Shown one piece after another: positions 56,608 to 64,000 of a stretch of 64,000 nt of DNA. Numbering within the stretch: position 1 is the first letter of the stretch; every line of letters begins with the position of its first letter. Source of the DNA: Jilunia laotingensis (GTDB lineage Bacteria > Bacteroidota > Bacteroidia > Bacteroidales > Bacteroidaceae). The stretch covers positions 3,968,001-4,032,000 of the forward strand of contig NZ_JACRTF010000001.1 of NCBI RefSeq assembly GCF_014385165.1. The letters run 5' to 3'. The notes under the pieces were generated by a model that was given only the letters and a program-made list of their open reading frames with translations, was not told the DNA's origin and did not search any database. The position numbers were made by a program, and so were the translations under genes.

Positions 56608-57861
56608 ATGAAAAGATATATACTGGGCATATGCCTGATACTGCTCCCTGCCTTGGGACTATTCGCTCAAGAAGAGGGTATTACATTTGTGAAAGACGGC
56701 AAACTGAAAGTCAACACTGTTTTCAATCCTGACAGCTTGAACCAGGATAGTACTCCCAAATTGTCAAAGCGGGAATTACGCCAGCAACGGGTTGCCAAAC
56801 GAAACCTTCACTACAACATATTAGGAGGCCCCAGTTATACTCCCGACTTTGGTGTCCTCATCGGGGGTAGTGCGCTCATGACATTCCGTATGAACCCCAG
56901 TGATACAACCCAACAACGTTCGGTTGTCCCTATGGCCATTGCATTTATGTTCAACGGAGGACTGAATCTGTTTTCAAAGCCACAACTATTCTTCAAAGGC
57001 GACCGTTTCCGTATTTTCGGCCAGTTCAGTTATAAAAACACCCAAGAGAATTTCTACGGTGTCGGCTATACCACAAATAAAGATTACATCCGAAGCGATA
57101 CCACCAGCCAATACAGGTATAGCGGTGTGCAAGTAAACCCGTGGTTCCTCTTCCGCTTAGGCGAAAGCAACTTCTTTGCCGGTCCCCAAGTAGACATCAA
57201 CTACGACAAAATGCACAAACCTGCCAAATATCTGGTGAGTCAGCCCTCTTACATCGATGCCGGAGGAACGGCTGAAGGATATAGTAATTTCAGTGCCGGC
57301 CTTGGATTTTTGTTAACTTATGACACCCGGGATGTTCCGGCCAATGCATATAAAGGGATCTACCTTGACTTCCGGGGGGTAATGTATGAAAAGTTCTTCG
57401 GCAGTGATAACGAATTTTATCGTCTTGAAATAGACTATCGCCAATATAAGACAGTAGGCCGCCGCAAAGTAATCGCTTGGACGGCTCAGACAAAAAACGT
57501 CTTTGGAGATGTGCCATTAAACAAGTATGCGCTCAGCGGTACTCCCTTCGACCTGCGCGGCTACTACATGGGGCAATACCGTGATAAATCATCTCATGTC
57601 GTCATGGCCGAATATCGTCAAATGTTTAATACCGACAAAGCCAACTGGGTGAAGAAAATGATCAGTCATTTGGGCTTCGTCGCTTGGGGCGGATGTGGCT
57701 TTATGGGTCCCACCCCTACCAAGATAGAAGGCGTACTTCCCAATTTTGGCGTAGGACTCCGTATCGAAGTCCAACCACGCATGAATGTGCGACTCGATAT
57801 CGGTCGGAATATGGTAAACAAACAGAATTTATTCTATTTCAACATGACAGAAGCATTTTAA
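56608..57861 (+). CDS. BamA/TamA-family outer membrane protein
   Basis: 417 residues from ATG 56608 (MKRYILGICLILLPALGLFA, signal peptide). After a short linker it is nearly all a 16-strand bacterial surface antigen barrel without POTRA repeats: TPDFGVLIGGSALMTF near 85, SAGLGFLLTYDTRDVPAN near 230, LSGTPFDLRGYYMGQYRDKS near 310, ending in Phe. It may insert or secrete a substrate through the outer membrane. Just upstream of the exopolysaccharide genes, but separated by 79 nt with a new -7 box. Confidence 0.87.
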   Translation: MKRYILGICLILLPALGLFAQEEGITFVKDGKLKVNTVFNPDSLNQDSTPKLSKRELRQQRVAKRNLHYNILGGPSYTPDFGVLIGGSALMTFRMNPSDTTQQRSVVPMAIAFMFNGGLNLFSKPQLFFKGDRFRIFGQFSYKNTQENFYGVGYTTNKDYIRSDTTSQYRYSGVQVNPWFLFRLGESNFFAGPQVDINYDKMHKPAKYLVSQPSYIDAGGTAEGYSNFSAGLGFLLTYDTRDVPANAYKGIYLDFRGVMYEKFFGSDNEFYRLEIDYRQYKTVGRRKVIAWTAQTKNVFGDVPLNKYALSGTPFDLRGYYMGQYRDKSSHVVMAEYRQMFNTDKANWVKKMISHLGFVAWGGCGFMGPTPTKIEGVLPNFGVGLRIEVQPRMNVRLDIGRNMVNKQNLFYFNMTEAF

Positions 57862-57894
57862 GAGAAAGAGAGAGCGTTTCATGATTTTTTTCTT

Positions 57895-57902
57895 TATATT
57901 TG
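57895..57902 (+). promoter_or_regulatory. -7 box of the exopolysaccharide locus
   Basis: TATATTTG, 38 nt before the ATG at 57941. No TTTG is seen at the standard -33 distance. No inverted repeats flank it, so this locus does not look phase-variable. Confidence 0.6.
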
Positions 57903-57940
57903 CAAGATATTACACAACCTAACAAGCAGATATTAAAAAG

Positions 57941-58690
57941 ATGAATCATATTCGCGGATTATACGCTCTCCCTCTTTTCCTGTTTTGTATGTTATCACTC
58001 ACAGGACATGCCCAAGATATCAGCAATTATTCAAAGCTATCGCAGACAGATTATACCAATATCACTCTTCCCCCACTCGATCTACTTTTTGAAAATGCCA
58101 AGAATGGTCCCGTTTACGAACTTGCGGACGTCAAAACAGAAATCGAACGAAAGTTACTTGCCAAAGAGAAACGCGCTTTCCTCGGCTTTTTTAGCTTGAG
58201 AGGAAGTTATCAATACGGAATGTTTGGTAACGAATCGACCTACACCGATGTAGCCCTTGCTCCCTATTTAACGTATACTACCCAAGCACAAAACGGCTAT
58301 ACCGTGGGTGCGGGTGTCAACATCCCCCTCGACGGACTTCTCGACCTGAAATCGCGTATAAAACGCCAAAAACTAAATGTACAAAGTGCGGAGTTGGAAA
58401 GAGAAGTCAAATTTGAAGAAATAAAACGAGAAATCATTGAATTGTATACCACCGCCACCTCGCAACTGAGTGTTCTTAAGCTACGTGCCGAAGCGCTCGA
58501 ACTCGCCAGCCTGCAATACGAAATAGCAGAGAAGAACTTCACGAACAGCGTAATCGATTCCGGTGAGTTGTCCGTGGAGAAACAACGTCAATCAGTGGCT
58601 ATGGAAGCATTCGAAAAGAGCAAGTTCGAACTTACACGAAGCCTGATGATACTTGAAGTCATCACACGGACTCCCATACTCAAGAAGTAA
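57941..58690 (+). CDS. Short TolC-like protein of the exopolysaccharide locus
   Basis: 249 residues with a signal peptide (about 1-24). The part LSLRGSYQYG..YTVGAGVNIPLDGLLDLKSRIKRQK and the following long helix (about 140-235) with VEKQRQSVAMEAFEKSK resemble half of a TolC-family outer membrane factor, which usually has two such repeats and over 400 residues. It probably takes part in polymer export with the Wzz-like protein encoded 36 nt downstream. Confidence 0.72.
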   Translation: MNHIRGLYALPLFLFCMLSLTGHAQDISNYSKLSQTDYTNITLPPLDLLFENAKNGPVYELADVKTEIERKLLAKEKRAFLGFFSLRGSYQYGMFGNESTYTDVALAPYLTYTTQAQNGYTVGAGVNIPLDGLLDLKSRIKRQKLNVQSAELEREVKFEEIKREIIELYTTATSQLSVLKLRAEALELASLQYEIAEKNFTNSVIDSGELSVEKQRQSVAMEAFEKSKFELTRSLMILEVITRTPILKK

Positions 58691-58726
58691 AATTCTGATA
58701 AAAAAATCACATAAAACATCCTCCAA

Positions 58727-60967
58727 ATGGACTATATATTATACATGTTTCGATCACTATACCGCGTACGCTGGTGGGTAATTTTGGGTACCGTACTTGT
58801 AACGACCTTGATTTATTTCAAAACCAAAAACATGCGCGGCACATACGATGTCCAAACAACCCTTTACACAGGTGTCGTTTCCGGTTATAGTATCGAAGAC
58901 AATAATACCGGCATAAATTATGCGCTCGCCCAAAATGCCATCGACAATCTGATAAACATCATACAGGCCGAAAGCACACTCAAACGAGTTTCAATCCGCC
59001 TATTCTCACGTGTCCTGGTCGAAGGAAGTCCCACAAAAGATCAAAATCAGATTACTTCCGCCTGCTATAACTACACCTACAATCACATGAAAAACAGTCC
59101 TCATGGGAAAGAACTTATAGCCCTGATCGACAAAAACAGTGTGGATAAAACAATGGAAAATTTCATGAAATATGAAAAGCCCGACATCAATAACTACATC
59201 TACGGTCTCTTTTATTTCCAACACCCCTATTATAGCCTCGAAGCATTAAGAAAAGTCAAAGTAAACCGTTTGGGAAACAGTGACCTGCTCAAAGTCGGCT
59301 ATGCTTCTTCAGACCCGGGCATCGCATATAATACCATCGAAATACTGATGAAAGAGTTTGTACATGAATACCGAATCTTGCGATATGGAGAGACGGACAA
59401 AGTCATTGAATTCTTCAAATCGCAACTGGATAGTATCGGCAGACAACTCGCTGACGAAGAAGACAACCTGACCCAATATAATGTTGAAAACAGGATCATC
59501 AATTACTATGATGAAACCAAAGAAATCGCTGCCATCAATAAGGAGTTTGAATTGAGGGAACAAGACGTGAAACTGGCTTACAACAGTTCTAAAGCGATGT
59601 TGGAAGAGCTTGAACGACAAATGGACAGTAACACGAAACAAGCCATTACCAACCTGAGCCTGATAGAAAAGCTCAAACAGGCATCCGATCTAACCGGTAA
59701 AATCTCAGAGATGGAAACCGTATCCGACAATACGACCGAATCCGCACGAAAATTAAAAGAATATAAAGATAGTCTCAGGCAAATCCGAAAAGACATGTCG
59801 GAAATATCCAGCCAATATGTAGGGAGTAAATATAGCCAAAGTGGCCTTGCGCGTACCAATATCGTGGAGCAATGGCTCGATCAGACCTTATTGTACGAGA
59901 AAGCCAAAGCGGAAATGGAGATCGTGCAACAGAGCCGCAATAACTTGAACCAGAAGTACGAGTTTTACGCACCTGTAGGGACTACCATCAAGAGAAAGGA
60001 GCGGAGTATCAGCTTCTCCGAGCATAGCTATCTTACCACTCTCCAAAGCTATAACGAAGCACTGATGCGTAAGAAGAGCCTTGAAATGACCTCCGCATCA
60101 TTAAAGGTACTCAACCCGCCTGCTTATCCTATCACGACGAGTCCTACTAACCGTACGAAGATCCGGGTAATCGCATGCATAGGGAGTTTTCTACTGATAT
60201 TCGGTTTCTTTGTGATGGTAGAACTGATTGACCGTACTCTCAGAGACAGTGTACGCACCCGGAAGCTCACAGGGTGTCCGATCATCGGGACTTTCCCGGG
60301 GAAAATGCATCTCAACCCTTATACCAAAACCTTTGACAATCATTCCATCCGTTCACTGAGTAGCTCTATCCTACGCTTTTTTACGCATAGAGAACCGGGC
60401 AAACCTTACATCCTCAACTTACTTAGCATAGAAGACGGAAGCGGAAGAACAGATATAGCCGAACAATTGGAAAAATACTGGCAAAGCATCGGACTCAAAA
60501 TAAGGCACATTTCCGACGGTGTAGATTTTCATTCGGACTCTTCACGTTATCTGATGGCTAAAAACATCACAGATCTCTATACACCAGGAAACGAAGATAT
60601 ACTCATAGTGGAATATCCTCAGTTAGACCGTGCCAACATCCCTACTCCATTGCTATTAGAAGCACAGCTGAACGTATTGGTCGTTTCTGCCAATTACGGT
60701 TGGAAGACAATGGACAAGATCAATTTACACAGGCTGGAAGAGCAATTGGGAGCAACTCCCTACATTTGCCTGAACCATGCCCCCAAATATGATTTAGAGA
60801 ACTTCACAGGCATGCTTCCTCCGTATACTCCGTGGCACCGTTTCACGTATCGCCTCTCTCAATTAGCATTAACGGAAAGTTTTGTACACTGGACCTTGCA
60901 CTGGAGAAATAAAAGCCCCAAGACCGCTACCAGAAAACCAACAATAATAAATGACGACGACGAATAG
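58727..60967 (+). CDS. Wzz/Wzc-like polysaccharide co-polymerase with degenerate kinase domain
   Basis: 746 residues. Membrane helices near 14-32 and 480-500 bracket a large periplasmic part with coiled coils (about 215-430). The cytoplasmic part (about 555-700) has the layout of a BY-kinase but lacks the active motifs: the Walker A place reads SIEDGSGRTDIA with Arg for Lys, the Walker A' place reads ILIVEYPQLD, and there is no Tyr-rich tail. It therefore likely sets chain length or exports polymer without kinase activity. It overlaps the next gene by 17 nt. Confidence 0.85.
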   Translation: MDYILYMFRSLYRVRWWVILGTVLVTTLIYFKTKNMRGTYDVQTTLYTGVVSGYSIEDNNTGINYALAQNAIDNLINIIQAESTLKRVSIRLFSRVLVEGSPTKDQNQITSACYNYTYNHMKNSPHGKELIALIDKNSVDKTMENFMKYEKPDINNYIYGLFYFQHPYYSLEALRKVKVNRLGNSDLLKVGYASSDPGIAYNTIEILMKEFVHEYRILRYGETDKVIEFFKSQLDSIGRQLADEEDNLTQYNVENRIINYYDETKEIAAINKEFELREQDVKLAYNSSKAMLEELERQMDSNTKQAITNLSLIEKLKQASDLTGKISEMETVSDNTTESARKLKEYKDSLRQIRKDMSEISSQYVGSKYSQSGLARTNIVEQWLDQTLLYEKAKAEMEIVQQSRNNLNQKYEFYAPVGTTIKRKERSISFSEHSYLTTLQSYNEALMRKKSLEMTSASLKVLNPPAYPITTSPTNRTKIRVIACIGSFLLIFGFFVMVELIDRTLRDSVRTRKLTGCPIIGTFPGKMHLNPYTKTFDNHSIRSLSSSILRFFTHREPGKPYILNLLSIEDGSGRTDIAEQLEKYWQSIGLKIRHISDGVDFHSDSSRYLMAKNITDLYTPGNEDILIVEYPQLDRANIPTPLLLEAQLNVLVVSANYGWKTMDKINLHRLEEQLGATPYICLNHAPKYDLENFTGMLPPYTPWHRFTYRLSQLALTESFVHWTLHWRNKSPKTATRKPTIINDDDE

Positions 60968-62321
60968 CATATCTTCCCAGAGCGCAACATTACCGGAGAA
61001 GAGTTATTCAGAATCCAGTTTTTATGTTTTATTCGCTCTTCAATTCCTGATAGTTGCCGCTGGTATGTTTGCCGATGTCAAAACGGGTGTCGTCACTCTA
61101 TTGTTGATGTTGGTCATGACACCCATCGTGCTGATACGCTGTTCTTCCAAAGGTTTCGATCTGACACATGCCCGCAACGGCATGATGACTCTTTTTGCCG
61201 TATCCGGAGTGTATTACCTTTTACAGATTGGCAATCCCAACAATGTGCAGGAAGCCTGGAATGTGAGTATCACCCATTATTGGTTCTATCCCTTTGCTCT
61301 TTCATTGATGATCCCCGTAGCCATACGCGACCGTAAAGGGATAGAATGGTTGCTTTTTATCTGGTCGGTTTTCATACTGATAGCCAGCATGAAAGGTTAT
61401 TGGCAGAAGAACCATGGATTCAACGACCGTGAACGCTATTTCTTATTTGTATTGGGCGGATTTCGTACCCACATCATCTGGTCGGGCATTCGTTATTTCT
61501 CCTTCTTTTCGGACGCGGCAAATTATGGTGTACATTCAGCCATGGCACTCACCACTTTCGCGATCTCGGCATTTTTCGTACGCCAGTGGTGGATGAAGCT
61601 ATATTTCATCCTGATTTCCGTTTGTGCCTTTTACGGCATCGCCATTTCCGGGACCCGCGCTGCGGTAGCCGTGCCTCTAGCCGGAATACTACTTTACGCA
61701 CTTATATCCCGCAATTGGAAAAGTATCCTTATCAGTATTATCTCATTATCGGCCGTTTTCTGCTTTTTCTATTTTACCAATATCGGAGACAGCAACCAAT
61801 ACATCCGTAAAATGCGGTCGGCATTCCGTCCTTCCAAAGATGCGTCCTATCTCACCCGCGTGGAAAACAGAAAAAAGATGAAAGAACTCATGGCAGACAG
61901 GCCGTTCGGCTATGGCCTGGGATTGTCCAAAGGGGAACGCTTTGCTCCCAAAGACTTGATGCCGTATCCCCCGGACTCTTGGTTGGTCAGCGTGTGGGTA
62001 GAAACGGGAATCGTAGGGTTGGTCATCTATCTGCTTGTTCACGGAGTACTGTTTGCCTGGTGTTCCTGGATACTACTCTTCAAGATCATGAGCAAGCAAC
62101 TACGAGGACTTTTGGCCGCATGGCTATGCATGAATGCAGGATTTTTTGTTTCCGCCTATGCCAACGACGTAATGCAATATCCCAACTCTATCGTCGTTTA
62201 TACAGGATTCGCCCTCTGCTTTGCAGGCCCTTATATCGACAAAACAATGCAAGAGCAAACCGAACAGAGAGAACTTGAAAAAAAGAAGAAAAAAGGAAAT
62301 AAACAGTTTCTGTGGGCATGA
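60951..62321 (+). CDS. O-antigen ligase/polymerase-like (Wzy-type) membrane protein
   Basis: 456 residues, about 11-12 membrane segments, with a large loop near 275-340 (VENRKKMKELMADRPFGYGLGLSKGERFAP) of the kind found in Wzy_C/O-antigen ligase proteins, and a Lys-rich tail. It would polymerise or ligate repeat units outside the inner membrane. Its start overlaps the co-polymerase gene and its end overlaps the next glycosyltransferase by 10 nt, so translation is coupled. Confidence 0.85.
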   Translation: MTTTNSISSQSATLPEKSYSESSFYVLFALQFLIVAAGMFADVKTGVVTLLLMLVMTPIVLIRCSSKGFDLTHARNGMMTLFAVSGVYYLLQIGNPNNVQEAWNVSITHYWFYPFALSLMIPVAIRDRKGIEWLLFIWSVFILIASMKGYWQKNHGFNDRERYFLFVLGGFRTHIIWSGIRYFSFFSDAANYGVHSAMALTTFAISAFFVRQWWMKLYFILISVCAFYGIAISGTRAAVAVPLAGILLYALISRNWKSILISIISLSAVFCFFYFTNIGDSNQYIRKMRSAFRPSKDASYLTRVENRKKMKELMADRPFGYGLGLSKGERFAPKDLMPYPPDSWLVSVWVETGIVGLVIYLLVHGVLFAWCSWILLFKIMSKQLRGLLAAWLCMNAGFFVSAYANDVMQYPNSIVVYTGFALCFAGPYIDKTMQEQTEQRELEKKKKKGNKQFLWA

Positions 62322-63217
62322 ACAAAACACCAGTCATATCTTTTATCACTATCTGCTACAACGGATTTAAAGATACTTGTGAATTGATAGACTCTTTGCA
62401 AGCAACCATCCACTCGGTAGATTATGAGATTATTGTCGTTGACAATGCTTCGCGGCAAAACGAAGCAGAGAAAATAGAAAAACGTTATCCTTCGGTACTC
62501 ACCATTCGAAGTTTAACAAATCGAGGCTTCTCCGGAGGCAACAACCTGGGAATCAATATCGCTAAAGGAAAATATCTTTTCCTTATCAATAATGATACAT
62601 ATATGGAAGCAGACGGACTCCCCTCGCTGATCGAACGTCTTGAAAGCCATCCCGCCATCGGTGCAGTTTCTCCTCTGATTCGTTTTGCCGCATCCCCTCA
62701 ACATATCCAGTTTGCCGGTTTTACGCCACTATCCGGTATTACATTACGCAATAGGTCCATCGGTTACAATTGTACTGATGATAAAACGTTTCATACAGCA
62801 CATCCCAGTCCGTATCTGCACGGAGCGGCCATGCTTGTAAAACGTGAAGTGATTGCACGCATAGGACTGATGCCTGAGATCTACTTTTTGTATTATGAAG
62901 AATTGGACTGGTGTACGGCAATGACGCACGCAGGCTATGAGCTATGGTATGAGCCATCTTGTACGGTATTCCATAAAGAGAGCCAAAGCACTGGCCAGCT
63001 CAGCACATTGCGTACTTATTATTTGACCCGCAATCGCCTTTTATATGCATGGCGAAACTTGACGGGCATACAGCGTATGCTCTCCATAGGATATCAAATC
63101 ACTTTAGCGGCCGGTAAAAGTAGCTTCACTTATCTTCTTCAGCGGCAACCGAAGCTGTCGGCAGCCGTTTGGCGTGGTGTATTTGCCTTTTTCAATCTTC
63201 CACACAAAACAAAATAA
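62312..63217 (+). CDS. Family 2 glycosyltransferase, rhamnosyltransferase-like
   Basis: 301 residues. GT-A fold: VISFITICYNGFKDTCELID at the start, IVVDNASRQNEAEKIE near 40, FLINNDTYMEADG (DxD-like) near 93, LHGAAMLVKREVIARIGLMP near 170, YYEELDWCTAMTHAGYELWY near 196. It adds a sugar to the growing exopolysaccharide unit; donor and acceptor unknown. Confidence 0.92.
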   Translation: MGMNKTPVISFITICYNGFKDTCELIDSLQATIHSVDYEIIVVDNASRQNEAEKIEKRYPSVLTIRSLTNRGFSGGNNLGINIAKGKYLFLINNDTYMEADGLPSLIERLESHPAIGAVSPLIRFAASPQHIQFAGFTPLSGITLRNRSIGYNCTDDKTFHTAHPSPYLHGAAMLVKREVIARIGLMPEIYFLYYEELDWCTAMTHAGYELWYEPSCTVFHKESQSTGQLSTLRTYYLTRNRLLYAWRNLTGIQRMLSIGYQITLAAGKSSFTYLLQRQPKLSAAVWRGVFAFFNLPHKTK

Positions 63218-63229
63218 ACCATTCTATAT

Positions 63230-64000
63230 ATGAGTACGATTATTATCATCGACTGGATCTTATACATCTCACTTGCATCGTGTGTAGCTTATTTGCTTTT
63301 CTATGCCATTGCATCGTGTTTCTATCACCTCCCCCATTTCCCTAAAGCATTAATGAACCGTCGTTTTGCCGTACTTTTCCCGGCTTACAAAGAAGACCGG
63401 ATTATCATAAAGAGCGTACAACGGTTCTTGGAACAGGAGTACCCGAAAGAATTATTTGATATCATCGTCATTTCCGATCAAATGTTACCCGAAACGAATG
63501 AAACGCTCGAACAACTGCCTATTCGTTTGCTGAAAGCGGATTATACGGACAGTTCAAAGGCAAAAGCACTCAATCTTGCCGTAGATGCCATGGAGAAAGA
63601 AGCTTATGAAATAATCGTCATTATGGATGCTGACAATGTTACCACTCCCTACTTTCTGACAGAAGTGAATCGTTCCTTCGATTCTGGATTACAAGCTGTG
63701 CAGGCACGTCGAACCGGTAAAAACCTCAATACCGATATTGCCATTCTCGATTCGGTGAGTGAAGAGATCAATAACAGCATTTTCCGTAGCGGTCACAATG
63801 CAATAGGATTGTCCGCCAGCCTTTCCGGTTCCGGGATGGCTTTCGATGCCGACTGGTTCAAGCAAAACGTAAGATCGTTGAAAACGGCAGGAGAAGATAA
63901 AGAGCTGGAAACACTGCTCCTGAAGCAACGTATCCACACAGGATACCTACAGTATCTCCCAGTTTACGATGAGAAGACGCAAAAAGCCGATGCCATCAAG
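63230..64000 (+). CDS. Family 2 glycosyltransferase with N-terminal membrane helix, partial
   Basis: 257 codons are present and the gene runs off the right edge. Starts at ATG 63230, 12 nt after the previous gene. One membrane helix (about 5-28), then a processive-type GT2 domain: RRFAVLFPAYKEDRIIIKSV near 45, FDIIVISDQM near 77, VIMDADNVTTPYF (DxD) near 130 and SLSGSGMAFDADW near 198. It resembles cellulose-synthase-like or N-glycosyltransferase proteins of exopolysaccharide loci. Confidence 0.9.
   Translation, partial: MSTIIIIDWILYISLASCVAYLLFYAIASCFYHLPHFPKALMNRRFAVLFPAYKEDRIIIKSVQRFLEQEYPKELFDIIVISDQMLPETNETLEQLPIRLLKADYTDSSKAKALNLAVDAMEKEAYEIIVIMDADNVTTPYFLTEVNRSFDSGLQAVQARRTGKNLNTDIAILDSVSEEINNSIFRSGHNAIGLSASLSGSGMAFDADWFKQNVRSLKTAGEDKELETLLLKQRIHTGYLQYLPVYDEKTQKADAIK

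Noticed and set aside
57868..57940. Second invertible promoter ahead of the exopolysaccharide locus
   Set aside because: No inverted repeats flank the -7 box at 57895-57902 and no upxY/upxZ genes are present there.

Overview
The window is chromosomal DNA of a gut Bacteroides-type bacterium (Bacteroidota). Several things point this way. Promoters have the Bacteroides sigma-ABfr form, with a -7 box TAnnTTTG (for example TATCTTTG). Ribosome-binding regions are A-rich, with few Shine-Dalgarno sites. There is a UpxY/UpxZ capsule locus behind an invertible promoter, an NQR complex, TonB-dependent receptors, a GH2 beta-galactosidase with a signal peptide, and many DUF families typical of the phylum. 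I cannot name the species from the sequence alone.

Region by region. 1-1700: the start of a capsular polysaccharide operon on the minus strand (upxY, upxZ, nucleotide-sugar dehydrogenase running off the left edge). It is preceded by a 170-bp segment between perfect 36-bp inverted repeats that carries a promoter. In this sequence the promoter faces away from the capsule genes, so the locus is drawn in the OFF state. 1.85-3.2 kb: two small genes, each apparently broken or switched by a homopolymer (A8 and G7), then gene-poor DNA. 3.2-6.4 kb: a nitrosative-stress module (Crp/Fnr-type regulator, hybrid cluster protein hcp, di-iron repair protein ric). 6.4-8.75 kb: tRNA-Asp, an aminotransferase and a YqgE/AlgH protein. 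8.75-12.6 kb: a minus-strand operon running recR, membrane protein, B12-binding radical SAM protein, glycosyltransferase, acetyltransferase. 12.6-16.7 kb: sodium/solute symporter, engB, a lipocalin-like protein and an aldose epimerase. 16.8-24.1 kb: DUF1573 protein, OPT-family transporter, beta-galactosidase, DUF1460 amidase-like protein and SGNH hydrolase.

24.1-32.6 kb: lipB and a copper-handling cluster on the minus strand (Cys-rich secreted protein, TonB receptor, HMA-domain protein, CopA P-type ATPase). The cluster is interrupted by an AT-rich island with a lipoprotein and two paralogous small membrane proteins. The island is bordered by the intact HMA gene 3' end on one side and a decayed copy of it on the other. 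Upstream of the TonB receptor lie a 17-bp palindrome and a four-unit, exactly 23-bp-period array of AACATNNGGATGTT. 32.7-40.7 kb: DUF3298 lipoprotein, rsmG, MBL hydrolase, gcvP, nitroreductase, an HpaII-like restriction endonuclease without a visible methyltransferase, a C39-like peptidase and a CDGSH protein. 40.7-42.4 kb: a complete 1.68-kb insertion sequence with terminal inverted repeats and a 6-bp target duplication. 42.4-48.4 kb: YigZ, DUF1015, serA, serC and a DbpA-like helicase. 48.5-54.5 kb: the complete nqrABCDEF operon. 55-64 kb: aminopeptidase C, a BamA/TamA-like outer membrane protein, and an exopolysaccharide locus (short TolC-like protein, Wzz-like protein with a degenerate kinase domain, Wzy-like polymerase, two GT2 glycosyltransferases) running off the right edge.

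The most unusual signals are the OFF-oriented invertible capsule promoter with homopolymer-interrupted genes on its other side, and the copper locus with its periodic operator-like array and flanked AT-rich island.
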